Assembly (NCBI GenBank): GCA_014802445.1
Contig: JAAVCF010000008.1
Coordinates: 281,568-345,567, forward strand
DNA: 64,000 nt
Direction: 5' to 3'
From: Bacteroides sp.
GTDB lineage: Bacteria; Bacteroidota; Bacteroidia; Bacteroidales; Muribaculaceae
Both the position numbers and the translations under genes were made by a program. Position 1 is the first letter of the stretch. The number at the start of each line of letters is the position of its first letter. The notes under the pieces were generated by a model, which did no database searches, was not told where the DNA came from, and saw only the letters and a list, made by a program, of their open reading frames with translations. Of the stretch, positions 8,638 through 17,300 are shown one piece after another.

Positions 8638-9935
8638 AAAAGATTTCATCAACCATACTGACGCTGCTCATTGCGGCCAATGCCTCGGCGCTCAACCTGT
8701 CGCTCGCAGAGTGCAGGGAAATGGCCCTGAACACTGACGAGAGCCTGAAGATAGCCGAGAACAACCTGGAAGGAGCCGACCTGGACCGCGGCGTGGCCAA
8801 GACCCAGTATCTGCCCAAATTTGCCGGCAGTGCATCGGCCATTTACACCGCCCCCGACTCAAAAATAGGCGACATGATGACTCTGCAACTGCGCGGGGCC
8901 TACATGGCAGGCATCAACCTGACGCAGCCCATCTACACCGGAGGTAAAATCAGCGCCGCCAACCGCATGGCGGCGGTGGGGCAAGACGTGTATCGCCAGC
9001 AATTGCGAGCCACGAGAATGGATGTGATTGCCGACGCAGAGAAAGCCTACTGGACCTATGTGGGAGTGCTTGAGAAAGTGGAAATGACGAAAGCTTATCT
9101 GGCACTGATGGACTCCGTTTATGAGATGACCAATAACTCCGTGGAAATCGGTATGGCTAACCGCCAGTCGCTGCTCCGCGTCAATACCCGCAGGAGCGAG
9201 ATTGTTTATCGCCTCAACCAGGCGCAGGCCGGTGCTGACATCTGCCGCATGGCCCTGTGCCGGGCAATCGGAGTTTCCGACACTACGACGATTCATCCCA
9301 CCGAATCAATATCCGTCAGCGACAACCTGCCGATGATGAACAACGACGTCACGAACCGTCCTGAATCAATCATCCTCAGCAAGAACATAGAGCTGAAAAA
9401 GCACCAGGTGACAATGACACGTGCCGACTTCCTGCCCGTGGTGGGCTTGCAGCTGGGATGGTCAGCCTACGGCAACATCAAGATGAAAGGATGGTCACAA
9501 GATGAAGCGGGCAATCCCGTGCCCTTCTCCTCGACCACCAACGATAATGGCTTTTCAGGCATCCTTTCGGTTCAGATTCCCCTGTTTCATTGGGGTGAAG
9601 GGATTAAGAAAGTGCGCCGTGCCAAGCTGGATGTGGAGAATGCGCAGCTCTCGCTGCAGCGCAACACCAAGCTGATGCAGCTTGAGGCCCGTCAGAACTA
9701 CAACAACGTGGTGACAGGACTGGAGCTTATCCGGACGGCTGATAAGGCTATGAACGAGGCTGATGAGAACCTGCGAATGATGAGAGAGCAATATGAAGTG
9801 GGGTTAAACACGCTGACCGACCTTCTTGAAGCTCAGTCACAATGGCAGACATCCTACTCAAATCTGATTGAGGCACAAACGCAGTATCGCATAAACCAGG
9901 TGGAATATCTGCGCTCAATCGGCGAACTGGATTAA
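8634..9935 (+). CDS. TolC family outer-membrane efflux channel
   Basis: Outer-membrane factor of 433 residues completing the tripartite pump. A signal peptide (MKKISSTILTLLIAANASA) precedes two repeats of the long helical hairpin and beta-strand unit typical of TolC; the second half includes GLNTLTDLLEAQSQWQTSY, the conserved end of the family. The start overlaps the pump stop by four bases, implying translational coupling. A strong hairpin follows at 9961. Confidence 0.93.
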   Translation: MKKISSTILTLLIAANASALNLSLAECREMALNTDESLKIAENNLEGADLDRGVAKTQYLPKFAGSASAIYTAPDSKIGDMMTLQLRGAYMAGINLTQPIYTGGKISAANRMAAVGQDVYRQQLRATRMDVIADAEKAYWTYVGVLEKVEMTKAYLALMDSVYEMTNNSVEIGMANRQSLLRVNTRRSEIVYRLNQAQAGADICRMALCRAIGVSDTTTIHPTESISVSDNLPMMNNDVTNRPESIILSKNIELKKHQVTMTRADFLPVVGLQLGWSAYGNIKMKGWSQDEAGNPVPFSSTTNDNGFSGILSVQIPLFHWGEGIKKVRRAKLDVENAQLSLQRNTKLMQLEARQNYNNVVTGLELIRTADKAMNEADENLRMMREQYEVGLNTLTDLLEAQSQWQTSYSNLIEAQTQYRINQVEYLRSIGELD

Positions 9936-9960
9936 CAGGCACACAGCCCGATAACGAGCC

Positions 9961-10013
9961 ACGCCCCCCATTGCCCCTCAAGTTAAAAAAGATGAGGGCG
10001 ATGGGGGGCGTTT
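9961..10013 (+). terminator. hairpin terminator after the efflux operon
   Basis: Arms of about 19-20 bases (ACGCCCCCCATTGCCCCTCA and TGAGGGCGATGGGGGGCGT) pair around an A-rich loop and are followed by TTTGAATATAG. The stem is very stable but the T tract is weak. Confidence 0.6.
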
Positions 10014-10026
10014 GAATATAGTTTTG

Positions 10027-10034
10027 TATATTTG
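10027..10034 (+). promoter_or_regulatory. putative -7 box for the surface-glycan cluster
   Basis: TATATTTG matches TAnnTTTG, 32 bases upstream of the first GT4 start and directly after the efflux terminator, so it is placed to drive the five coupled genes. No good -33 element at the right distance. Confidence 0.45.
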
Positions 10035-10066
10035 TAGAACGAAACAGGAAACTCTGCGTTCGGATT

Positions 10067-11134
10067 ATGACGATAGTTCACGTTATCTGGCAGCTCACCA
10101 TGGGCGGTGTGGAAACCATGCTCATAGACATAGCTTCGGCACAGACTGCCGAAGCTGATGTGCATATAGTGGCTGTGAACTCACCGAGCAATCCCGAGAT
10201 GCTTGCGGCCATACCCGAGGGGGTGAGCTTTCACTGCTGCAACCGCAAAGCCGGGTCACGCTCACCGCTGCCCCTGCTAAAACTCAATATGCTGCTGCTG
10301 AAGCTGCGGCCCGACGTGGTCCACACCCACTTCGGTAAGCTCTACAAATACATTTTCCACCGGCCCCGCCTGTTTGTGAGGACGGTCCACAACACCACCA
10401 ACGACATCAGCGAGATAGCCCGCTACGACAGATGCTTTGCAATCAGCAGGGCGGTGGTGGACGAATGGAAAGCTGCCGGCCACGACATCCCGATGATTCT
10501 CAACGGAATAAAATGCGGCGCCATCAATCATGAGCCGGCAGGCTATAATGACGGAAAGCTGCACATGGTGCAAGTGTCGCGCCTGTTTGTGAAGCAGAAA
10601 GGGCAAGACCTTATTCTGGAAGCACTGGCCATGCTCTTTGAGCGCCAACCCACTCTGCGAGAGCGGATAATGATGCACTTCATCGGCGACGGGCCCGACG
10701 AAGAGATGCTGCGGCAGCTCACCCGCAGTCTCGGCCTTGAAAAGAACGTGACATTTGAGGGACTGCGCGACAGGAAGTGGGTTTATGCCCACCTTCACGA
10801 GTTTGACCTCTACATCCAGCCCTCACGCTTCGAGGGCTTCGGGCTCACCGTTGCCGAAGCCTGCGCGGCGCGCATCCCCGTGTTGGTGAGCGACAGCGAA
10901 GGGCCGCTGGAGATTCTTGACGGCGGCCGCCTGGGCATGACCTTCACCACCGGCAGCGCCGAGAGCCTTGCCACGCAACTGGAAAGGTTCATCACCCACG
11001 GCTATCCTGCCCGCCTGATTGACGAAGCCTATGCCCACACCCTTGAACGCTTCGACGTGAGCCGCACCGCAGCGGAATATACGGCCGCCTACCGCGCCAT
11101 GCTTCAAACCCCATCATCTCCCCGCAAATCATGA
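10067..11134 (+). CDS. GT4 family glycosyltransferase
   Basis: GT-B glycosyltransferase of 355 residues. QLTMGGVETMLIDIA is the N-terminal glycine-loop region; the C-terminal donor site has FEGFGLTVAEA (E-x7-E motif) and VSRLFVKQKGQDLILEAL. It is the first gene of the cluster, and its stop overlaps the start of the cytidylyltransferase fusion (ATGA). It probably builds the oligosaccharide acceptor that is later decorated by the CDP-dependent enzymes. Sugar donor unknown. Confidence 0.88.
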   Translation: MTIVHVIWQLTMGGVETMLIDIASAQTAEADVHIVAVNSPSNPEMLAAIPEGVSFHCCNRKAGSRSPLPLLKLNMLLLKLRPDVVHTHFGKLYKYIFHRPRLFVRTVHNTTNDISEIARYDRCFAISRAVVDEWKAAGHDIPMILNGIKCGAINHEPAGYNDGKLHMVQVSRLFVKQKGQDLILEALAMLFERQPTLRERIMMHFIGDGPDEEMLRQLTRSLGLEKNVTFEGLRDRKWVYAHLHEFDLYIQPSRFEGFGLTVAEACAARIPVLVSDSEGPLEILDGGRLGMTFTTGSAESLATQLERFITHGYPARLIDEAYAHTLERFDVSRTAAEYTAAYRAMLQTPSSPRKS

Positions 11135-12477
11135 AGAAAGTAATCACCTACGGCACATATGACCTGTTCCATCAGGGCCACATAAACCTGCTCAAGCGTG
11201 CCAAAGCGCTGGGCGACTGGCTGATTGTTGGCGTGACGAACGACAACTTTGACCGCAACCGAGGGAAGCTCAACGTGTGTAAAAACGTGCTGGAGCGCGT
11301 GGAAGCCGTGAAAGCCACCGGACTTGCCGACCAGATTATCATTGAGGACTATGTGGGGCAGAAAATCGACGACATTGAGAAATACGACGTTGACATTTTT
11401 GCCATCGGCTCTGACTGGGAGGGCAAGTTTGACTATCTCAACGAATACTGCCAGGTGGTCTACCTGCCCCGCACCGAAGGGATAAGCAGCACACAGCTTC
11501 GTGCCGAAGCCAGCAAGGAAGTGAAGCTGGGAATGGTAGGAGCGGGACGTATTGCCCCCCGCTTCGTGAGTGAGTCACGCCACGTGAGCGGCATCAGAAT
11601 CACCACCGTGTGTGACATTGACGAAGCCCGCGCGGCAGAGTTTGCCTCGGCCCACGGCATTGAGAACGTGGCCCCGAACTACGGCGCGATGCTGAAAGAG
11701 GTTGACGCCGTGTATATAGCCACCCCTCACCTGACCCACTACGCTCTGATAAAAGAAGCGCTTGAGTCAGGGCGCCATGTGCTCTGCGAAACCCCGATGA
11801 CCCTTGACGACGAGGAAGCCCGCGAGCTCTATACCCTGGCCGAAGAGCGCGGGCTGGTGCTTATGGAAGCCAACAAGACGGCCCACTGCCCCGCCTTCAA
11901 TCACCTGATGTCAATGATCAAGAGCGGCGAGATTGGCGAAGTGGTTGACATTGAAGCATCGCTCTCGAAAGTGTGGGGCGACCCCACGGTGCGCGAGTTT
12001 GACCCCGCGCAGGCAGGTGGCTCGCTCTATGAGCTTGGCAGCTACCCCTTCCTCCCCATCATCAAACTGATGGGCACTGACTATGAAGAGCTGCGCTTCT
12101 ACTCACGCATGGCCAACGGTATCGACATCTTCACCAAAGGGGAGATGGTGTATAAGAAAGGCGTGGGGAGTTTCAAGCTCGGCCTGGGAGTGAAGACCGA
12201 GGGCAACCTTGTGATTTCAGGCACCAAGGGTTATGCCTACGTGCCCAGCCCATGGTGGAAAACCGACTACTTCGAGCTCCGCTACGAAGACCAGAATCAA
12301 AACAAGAAATTTTTCTATAAATGGGACGGAGCCGGCCTGCGCTACGAACTTGTGGAGTTTGTGAAGTGCATAGTTGACGGACGCCTGTCATCCGCCCGCC
12401 TGCGCCGCAGCGAGAGCATCTGCATGGCCGGCATCATGCAGAAATTCCGTCAGCGCGAAAACATGATTGAAATATGA
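11131..12477 (+). CDS. fusion of TagD-like cytidylyltransferase and Gfo/Idh/MocA oxidoreductase
   Basis: Two enzymes in 448 residues. Residues 1-128 match glycerol-3-phosphate cytidylyltransferase (TagD): TYGTYDLFHQGH gives the HxGH site (His14, His17), then GSDWEGKFDYL and RTEGISSTQLR. These enzymes form CDP-alcohols from CTP and a phosphorylated alcohol. From residue ~131 a Rossmann fold begins (VKLGMVGAGRIA), followed by a Gfo/Idh/MocA domain. Its canonical catalytic EKP motif reads CETPM (Thr221 in place of Lys), so the redox chemistry may be altered or use another base such as the Lys in EANKTAH. The fusion suggests both steps act on one compound. Both ends overlap neighbours (ATGA). Product could be CDP-glycerol, CDP-ribitol or a related CDP-polyol. 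Confidence 0.88.
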   Translation: MKKVITYGTYDLFHQGHINLLKRAKALGDWLIVGVTNDNFDRNRGKLNVCKNVLERVEAVKATGLADQIIIEDYVGQKIDDIEKYDVDIFAIGSDWEGKFDYLNEYCQVVYLPRTEGISSTQLRAEASKEVKLGMVGAGRIAPRFVSESRHVSGIRITTVCDIDEARAAEFASAHGIENVAPNYGAMLKEVDAVYIATPHLTHYALIKEALESGRHVLCETPMTLDDEEARELYTLAEERGLVLMEANKTAHCPAFNHLMSMIKSGEIGEVVDIEASLSKVWGDPTVREFDPAQAGGSLYELGSYPFLPIIKLMGTDYEELRFYSRMANGIDIFTKGEMVYKKGVGSFKLGLGVKTEGNLVISGTKGYAYVPSPWWKTDYFELRYEDQNQNKKFFYKWDGAGLRYELVEFVKCIVDGRLSSARLRRSESICMAGIMQKFRQRENMIEI

Positions 12478-13172
12478 TGAAAACCGCAATTGTAACAGGA
12501 GGAACGTCAGGAATAGGCGCCGGCGTGGCCCGGATGCTGATGGATAAAGGCTACCGCGTGTTTGCCACCTATGTGGGCGATACCGTCAAGAGCGATGACC
12601 CGCAGTTTATCCCGGTGAAAGTGGACCAAAGCTCACGCAGCGACCTCTACGCCTTTCTGGAGACCGTGAAAGGTGCCACCGAGAGCGTGGACTGCATAGT
12701 GTGTAACGCCGGAATGACCGTCAGGAAAGGATTCACCGAGATGACCGACGGCGAATGGGACAAGATGATGGAAGTGGCCGTCAATTCCCACTATATCATC
12801 ATCCGCGAGCTCTTCTCGCTCATCCCCGCCGGCTCACGCATCCTCTTCACGGGGTCACAGATGGGCCTTGACCCCCACGCCACTGTGCTGGCCTACGGAG
12901 TGACGAAAGCCGCCGTGCATGCCCTTGCCAAGAACCTGGTGAAAGAATTTGAAGGCACCGGCACCACCGTCAACGCCATTGTGCCCGGCTTTGTGGAGAC
13001 ACCCTGGCAGAAAGAGAAGCCCGAAGAAATCAAGCAGAACATATACCGCAAAACCGCTATCCACCGCTTTGCCAGCGTGGACGAGATTGTTGACGCCTTC
13101 CGATTCTGCGTTGACAACCCCTTTGTTAACGGCAGCCTGATTGAGGTGAACGGCGGCTACAGCTACAAATAA
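12474..13172 (+). CDS. short-chain dehydrogenase/reductase (SDR)
   Basis: NAD(P)-dependent oxidoreductase of 232 residues. TGGTSGIGAG is the Rossmann glycine motif, CNAG the conserved NAG region, and YGVTK holds the catalytic Tyr and Lys, preceded by the Ser in FTGSQ. Length and C-terminal FVNGSLIEVNGGY resemble FabG-like SDRs. Its position between the CDP-forming fusion enzyme and LicD points to reduction of a keto or aldehyde group of the polyol precursor rather than fatty acid synthesis. The start is one of two adjacent ATGs at 12474 and 12477. Confidence 0.88.
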   Translation: MMKTAIVTGGTSGIGAGVARMLMDKGYRVFATYVGDTVKSDDPQFIPVKVDQSSRSDLYAFLETVKGATESVDCIVCNAGMTVRKGFTEMTDGEWDKMMEVAVNSHYIIIRELFSLIPAGSRILFTGSQMGLDPHATVLAYGVTKAAVHALAKNLVKEFEGTGTTVNAIVPGFVETPWQKEKPEEIKQNIYRKTAIHRFASVDEIVDAFRFCVDNPFVNGSLIEVNGGYSYK

Positions 13173-13174
13173 CC

Positions 13175-13966
13175 ATGACAGAAATCACCACGGCCGAAGA
13201 AATCCACGCCATACTCCTTGACATAGCGCGCGAGCTGCAGCGCGTGTGCCGGGAGGGGAACGTGCCCTGCTACATGCTTGGAGGGACGATGCTGGGGGCG
13301 GTGCGCCACGGCGGATTCATACCGTGGGACGACGACATGGACTTCGGGGTGCCCCGCGAACACTTTGACCGCCTGCGCGCCCTGCTTGAACAGCGGCTAC
13401 CCGCCCACTACCGCGTGGTGACCCTCCAAACCTCCTCAGTCATGCTCAGCGACATCCTCAAGATTGAGGACACCCGCACCGAGATGGACGAGCTCTTCAA
13501 AGAGAACGCCAAAGAGCGAATAGGAGTCAACATTGACATCTTTCCCCTTGACGGAGTGGATGAGTGCCATCTGGGCAGCTATCGCAAAGCGTTGCAGCTC
13601 AAAGGAGTGCATTACTACCGCTTCCTGTCAACGAAACAGCGCCACGGGAGCCGCAAGCTCGCGGCCATCCTGGCCAAACTGCTGCTGGCGCCACTGCTCC
13701 GCACCACCATCCCCGCCATGATACGCAGGACGCTGGAGCGCCACATAGGCGGAGAGTATCTCACCAACGTGTATGGCGCGTGGGGGATGCGCGAAGCCGT
13801 GCCCCGCAGCGTGTTTGGCAGCGGTAAGCTCTATGCCTTCGCCGACACAGAATTTTACGGACCCGAAGATGCCCACGCCTATCTGAGCCGCCTCTACGGC
13901 GACTACATGCAGCTGCCGCCGGAAGATAAGCGCCACCTCCACATAACAGGCTGTCGCCGCAAATAA
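13175..13966 (+). CDS. LicD family phosphotransferase
   Basis: LicD/fukutin-type protein of 263 residues. These enzymes move a phospho-alcohol from a CDP donor to a sugar (phosphocholine by LicD, ribitol-5-phosphate by human fukutin and FKRP). The nucleotidyltransferase-like core is seen as MLGGTMLGAVRHGGFIPWDD, with the acidic metal site WDDDMD (Asp52-54, Asp56). It follows the SDR by two bases and precedes a GT4 by 13 bases. No licA, licC or choline-uptake gene is present, so phosphocholine is less likely than the product of the upstream cytidylyltransferase. Confidence 0.9.
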   Translation: MTEITTAEEIHAILLDIARELQRVCREGNVPCYMLGGTMLGAVRHGGFIPWDDDMDFGVPREHFDRLRALLEQRLPAHYRVVTLQTSSVMLSDILKIEDTRTEMDELFKENAKERIGVNIDIFPLDGVDECHLGSYRKALQLKGVHYYRFLSTKQRHGSRKLAAILAKLLLAPLLRTTIPAMIRRTLERHIGGEYLTNVYGAWGMREAVPRSVFGSGKLYAFADTEFYGPEDAHAYLSRLYGDYMQLPPEDKRHLHITGCRRK

Positions 13967-13979
13967 CCGACTATCACGC

Positions 13980-15179
13980 ATGAAAATACTCCTTGCCAAT
14001 AAATTCTACTACCGCCGCGGAGGTGACTGCATAGTGACCATGAACCTTGAGAAACTGCTCAACGAACATGGCCATGACACGGCTATCTACTCGATGAACT
14101 ATCCCGAGAACCTGCCGAGCAAATGGAGCTCCTACTGGGCCCCTGACATGAGGCCCCTCGACGCCCTTACGCGCCCCTTCGGCTCACGGCAGGTGAAGGA
14201 AGGCTTCAGCCGACTGCTTGACGACTTCCGCCCGGAGATTGTGCATCTCCACAACATCCACACCCAGCTATCGCCCGTGATAGCCGAGATAGCCTCGCAG
14301 CGCGGCATCCCGGTGGTGTGGACCCTTCATGACACGAAGCCCGTGTGTCCCTGCTACACCTGCATGCGCAACGGAGAATGGTGTGAGGAATGCTTCAGCG
14401 ATGCCAAAGCCGTGGTGCGCCACCGCTGCATGCCCGGGAGCCTTCCCGGCGCCGTGATAGGCTGGCGTGAGCTGCTGAAATGGAACAAGGAGAAGCTTCA
14501 GAGCATCACCAACCTGTTTCTGCCCCCGTCGCAGTTTCTTAAAGACGTGATGGTGCGCGGAGGGTATGCGGCAGAGAAGATGGAAGTGCTCAGCAACTTC
14601 ATAGACACGGCCAAATGTGAAGGCGTGAGATATGACAACAAAGGGGGCGACAGCTACGTGTATGTGGGCCGCGTGAACCGCGACAAAGGAGTGCACACCC
14701 TCTGCGAAGCCGCCTCACAGATGCCGGGACACCTGACGGTGATTGGCGACGGCGAGCTCCTGCCCGAGCTGCGCGAGCGCTATGCCGGCAGCTCCAACAT
14801 CACCTTCAAAGGGAAGATGGAATGGAACGACTTCCGCCCCCTGCTGGAACAGGCACGGTTCATGGTGGTGCCCTCAGAATGGAGCGAGAACAATCCGCTG
14901 ACCATCATTGAGTCACTGGCAACGGGCACACCGGTGCTGGGCGCGCGCATAGGCGGCATCCCCGAGCTTATCACCGAAGGGGTGAACGGCATGACCTTCA
15001 CCAGCGGCGATGTTGCTGACCTGAAAGAGAAGATAGCACTGATGCAGCAGGCCGAGTTTGACTACCCCGCCATTGCCCGCGAAGCCGCCGAACGCTATTC
15101 GGCCGAGAGCTACTACGAGCGCCTGATGAAGATTTACCGAGGCCTCCTGACGGCGCAACCACACGCCGGCGGCTGCTGA
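13980..15179 (+). CDS. GT4 family glycosyltransferase with a cysteine cluster
   Basis: GT-B glycosyltransferase of 399 residues, last gene of the cluster. RRGGDCIVTMNLEKLLNEHG is the acceptor-domain loop and PLTIIESLATGTPVLG the donor-site E-x7-E region. Around residues 118-150 there is a cluster of cysteines (PVCPCYTCMRNGEWCEECF), seen in a subset of GT4 enzymes and possibly metal-binding. The last 46 bases overlap the 3' end of the convergent serine dehydratase gene. Confidence 0.87.
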   Translation: MKILLANKFYYRRGGDCIVTMNLEKLLNEHGHDTAIYSMNYPENLPSKWSSYWAPDMRPLDALTRPFGSRQVKEGFSRLLDDFRPEIVHLHNIHTQLSPVIAEIASQRGIPVVWTLHDTKPVCPCYTCMRNGEWCEECFSDAKAVVRHRCMPGSLPGAVIGWRELLKWNKEKLQSITNLFLPPSQFLKDVMVRGGYAAEKMEVLSNFIDTAKCEGVRYDNKGGDSYVYVGRVNRDKGVHTLCEAASQMPGHLTVIGDGELLPELRERYAGSSNITFKGKMEWNDFRPLLEQARFMVVPSEWSENNPLTIIESLATGTPVLGARIGGIPELITEGVNGMTFTSGDVADLKEKIALMQQAEFDYPAIAREAAERYSAESYYERLMKIYRGLLTAQPHAGGC

Positions 15180-16369
15180 GTGGCCGCCAGACCACCAAGA
15201 GCCGTCTCCTTATAGAGCGACGGGATGTCGTGGCCGGTTTGCTTCATAACCTCCACGATGCGGTCAAAGTCCACGCGATGACGACCGTCAGAGAACGCCG
15301 CATAGAGATTGGCATCAAGCGCTCGGGCAGCTGCATAGGCATTGCGCTCGATACACGGAATCTGGACCAGGCCGCAGACGGGGTCGCATGTGAGCCCCAG
15401 ATGGTGCTCAAGCCCCATTTCGGCCGAGTATTCAATCTGCGCCGGGGTGCCTCCAAACAGCTGCGAAGCTGCCGCGGCGGCCATGGCGCATGCCACGCCC
15501 ACTTCACCCTGACAGCCCACCTCGGCCCCTGACACCGACGCATTAAACTTGACCACATTGCCGAAGAGGCCGGCCGTGGCCAGCGCGCGGAGGATGCGCT
15601 GCTCGCTGAACCCCTTGGAAGTGTGGAGATGATAGAGCACAGCGGGCACCACTCCGCAAGAGCCACACGTGGGGGCAGTGACAATCTGTCCGCCCGACGC
15701 GTTCTCCTCACTCACGGCCAGCGCATAGGCATAGACCAGACCGCGGCTTTTCAGAGAAGTGGCATGGCCGGTGGCCTGCATGTAATAGCCCACAGCCTTG
15801 CGGCGCACCCCGAGGCCACCGGGAAGCACACCCTCGGCCTCCAGACCACGCTCAACGGCGGCCTTCATCACGCTCCACACCTCAGCGAGATACTCCCAGA
15901 TTTCAGGGCCCTCGATGAGATCCACATACTCCCAGAAGCTGCGTCCCGACTCCTCACACCAGTGAAGAATGTCGGCAATGGTAGTCATCTCATAGATGGA
16001 CTCCACGGCACGGCGACTGCCGCCCTCCTCCACAATGTCGCCACCGCCGATGCTGAAGAAAGTGCGCTGCTTGAGGAGATTGCCCTTATCATCAATCGCT
16101 TCAAACTTCATTCCGTTAGTGTGGAACGGCAGGACCGTGTCAGGCTCCCAGACAATCTCGGTGGGGCGCACAGGCGAGAGCACCTCCAGGATAGCCTTGT
16201 CAGTGAGGTGACCCTTGCCGGTAGCGGCGAGAGCACCGTAGAGCGTCACGCGGCAAGCGGCCGCATTATCAAGTGCAGAAGCAAACACTTGCGCCGCCTT
16301 TCGCGGGCCCATTGTGTGGGAACTGGAGGGACCCTTCCCGATTTTGTAGATATACTTTATGGATTCCAT
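15134..16369 (-). CDS. sdaA: L-serine dehydratase, iron-sulfur type, single chain
   Basis: Converts L-serine to pyruvate and ammonia with an oxygen-sensitive [4Fe-4S] cluster. The 411-residue chain joins the beta (GKGPSSSHTMGPRKAAQVF at the N-terminus) and alpha domains. The alpha domain has TAPTCGSCGVVPAVL and cluster cysteines in GCQGEVG and CDPVCGLVQIPC. The C-terminus (ALGGLAATQQPP onward) is read from DNA that also encodes the end of the convergent glycosyltransferase. Starts at 16369, about 10 bases after a TAACTTTG promoter box, giving a very short leader. Confidence 0.95.
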   Translation of the reverse strand: MESIKYIYKIGKGPSSSHTMGPRKAAQVFASALDNAAACRVTLYGALAATGKGHLTDKAILEVLSPVRPTEIVWEPDTVLPFHTNGMKFEAIDDKGNLLKQRTFFSIGGGDIVEEGGSRRAVESIYEMTTIADILHWCEESGRSFWEYVDLIEGPEIWEYLAEVWSVMKAAVERGLEAEGVLPGGLGVRRKAVGYYMQATGHATSLKSRGLVYAYALAVSEENASGGQIVTAPTCGSCGVVPAVLYHLHTSKGFSEQRILRALATAGLFGNVVKFNASVSGAEVGCQGEVGVACAMAAAAASQLFGGTPAQIEYSAEMGLEHHLGLTCDPVCGLVQIPCIERNAYAAARALDANLYAAFSDGRHRVDFDRIVEVMKQTGHDIPSLYKETALGGLAATQQPPACGCAVRRPR

Positions 16370-16378
16370 GATGCACCG

Positions 16379-16418
16379 GCAAAGTTACGCCTTTTTTCAG
16401 AAAAATGCGTAACTTTGC
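16379..16418. promoter_or_regulatory. inverted repeat carrying divergent -7 boxes for sdaA and the queuosine transporter
   Basis: GCAAAGTTACGC at 16379-16390 and GCGTAACTTTGC at 16407-16418 form a perfect 12-base inverted repeat with a 16-base AT-rich centre. Each arm contains TAACTTTG, a full TAnnTTTG match: minus strand at 16380-16387 facing sdaA, plus strand at 16410-16417 facing the transporter. The symmetry places two back-to-back promoters within 40 bases. Confidence 0.55.
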
Positions 16419-16495
16419 ACCCTCCAAAACCACATCGGCCGCGGGCGGCCACCACCTATTATAATATAAAGGCGGAAAATCCCGTTAGGAAGACA

Positions 16496-17152
16496 ATGAA
16501 ATCAACGGTATCAGTAACATTTCTTGTGCTCACGCTTCTCTTCTGCGTGTGTCTGATTGTGAGCAACCTTATGGAGATAAAAACCATTGATGCGGGTCCG
16601 CTCACCATCACGGCGGGCGTCATTGTGTTTCCCATCTCCTACATCATCAGTGACTGCATAGTGGAAATCTACGGATTTTCGCGCGCCCGGCTCGTGATAT
16701 GGCTTGGCTTTGCCATGAACCTTCTTGTGACCATCCTGCTCCAGATAGGGCTATGGCTGCCCGGCAACGCCGACTGGACCGGCCAGGAAGCCATGAGCCT
16801 GATTTTCGGCGCCACTCCCCGCATACTCTGCGCCAGCTTCACGGCCTTCCTGTGCGGGTCAATGGTCAACGCCTTTGTCATGGCCAGGATGAAAGGCAAG
16901 CGCAGCCAGGGCGAGCGCTTTTCGCGCCGAGCCATCATCTCCACCCTGTGGGGCGAAGGGACGGACTCGCTGATATTTTTCCCGATAGCCTTCGGGGGAG
17001 TGTTGGCGTGGGACACCATTCTGACCCTTATTCTGACCCAGACCCTGCTCAAAACGGCCTATGAGATTATGATTCTGCCGGTGACAATAAGGGTGGTCAA
17101 GAGGCTCCGAGCGGCCGAATCGCGGCTTGAGTCGACCCAAAATGTTGCCTAA
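16496..17152 (+). CDS. yhhQ: queuosine precursor transporter (YhhQ/VUT family)
   Basis: Inner-membrane protein of 218 residues with about six helices that imports queuosine precursors (preQ0/preQ1 in E. coli) for tRNA modification. Family marks are FPISYIISDCIVEIYGFSRA near the N-terminus and EGTDSLIFFPIAF in the second half. The start is the ATG at 16496 (MKSTVSVTF), which begins at the first membrane helix; the frame stays open far upstream only because it runs antisense through sdaA. I looked for a preQ1 riboswitch in the 126-base upstream gap and saw none. Confidence 0.9.
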   Translation: MKSTVSVTFLVLTLLFCVCLIVSNLMEIKTIDAGPLTITAGVIVFPISYIISDCIVEIYGFSRARLVIWLGFAMNLLVTILLQIGLWLPGNADWTGQEAMSLIFGATPRILCASFTAFLCGSMVNAFVMARMKGKRSQGERFSRRAIISTLWGEGTDSLIFFPIAFGGVLAWDTILTLILTQTLLKTAYEIMILPVTIRVVKRLRAAESRLESTQNVA

Positions 17153-17300
17153 GTGAGATTTATTGCAAAAAAAAATGGTGATTGACGGTCGCTAATTGAA
17201 AAAAAGTTACGATATTTGCACTTGCGTTTTGGCAGGCCCCTAAGGGCGGCGGACGCATGGTAAGAAATCTATAACCATAATATATAAAAAGCAACAAAAA

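Noticed and set aside
15623..16495. Long N-terminal extension of the queuosine transporter frame
   Set aside because: The extension runs antisense through sdaA and has no domain; the membrane protein starts at 16496 after a promoter box.
16419..16495. Possible preQ1 riboswitch before the queuosine precursor transporter
   Set aside because: The leader is GC-rich at first and then AT-rich, but lacks the preQ1-I aptamer pattern and A-rich tail; no convincing pseudoknot could be drawn.
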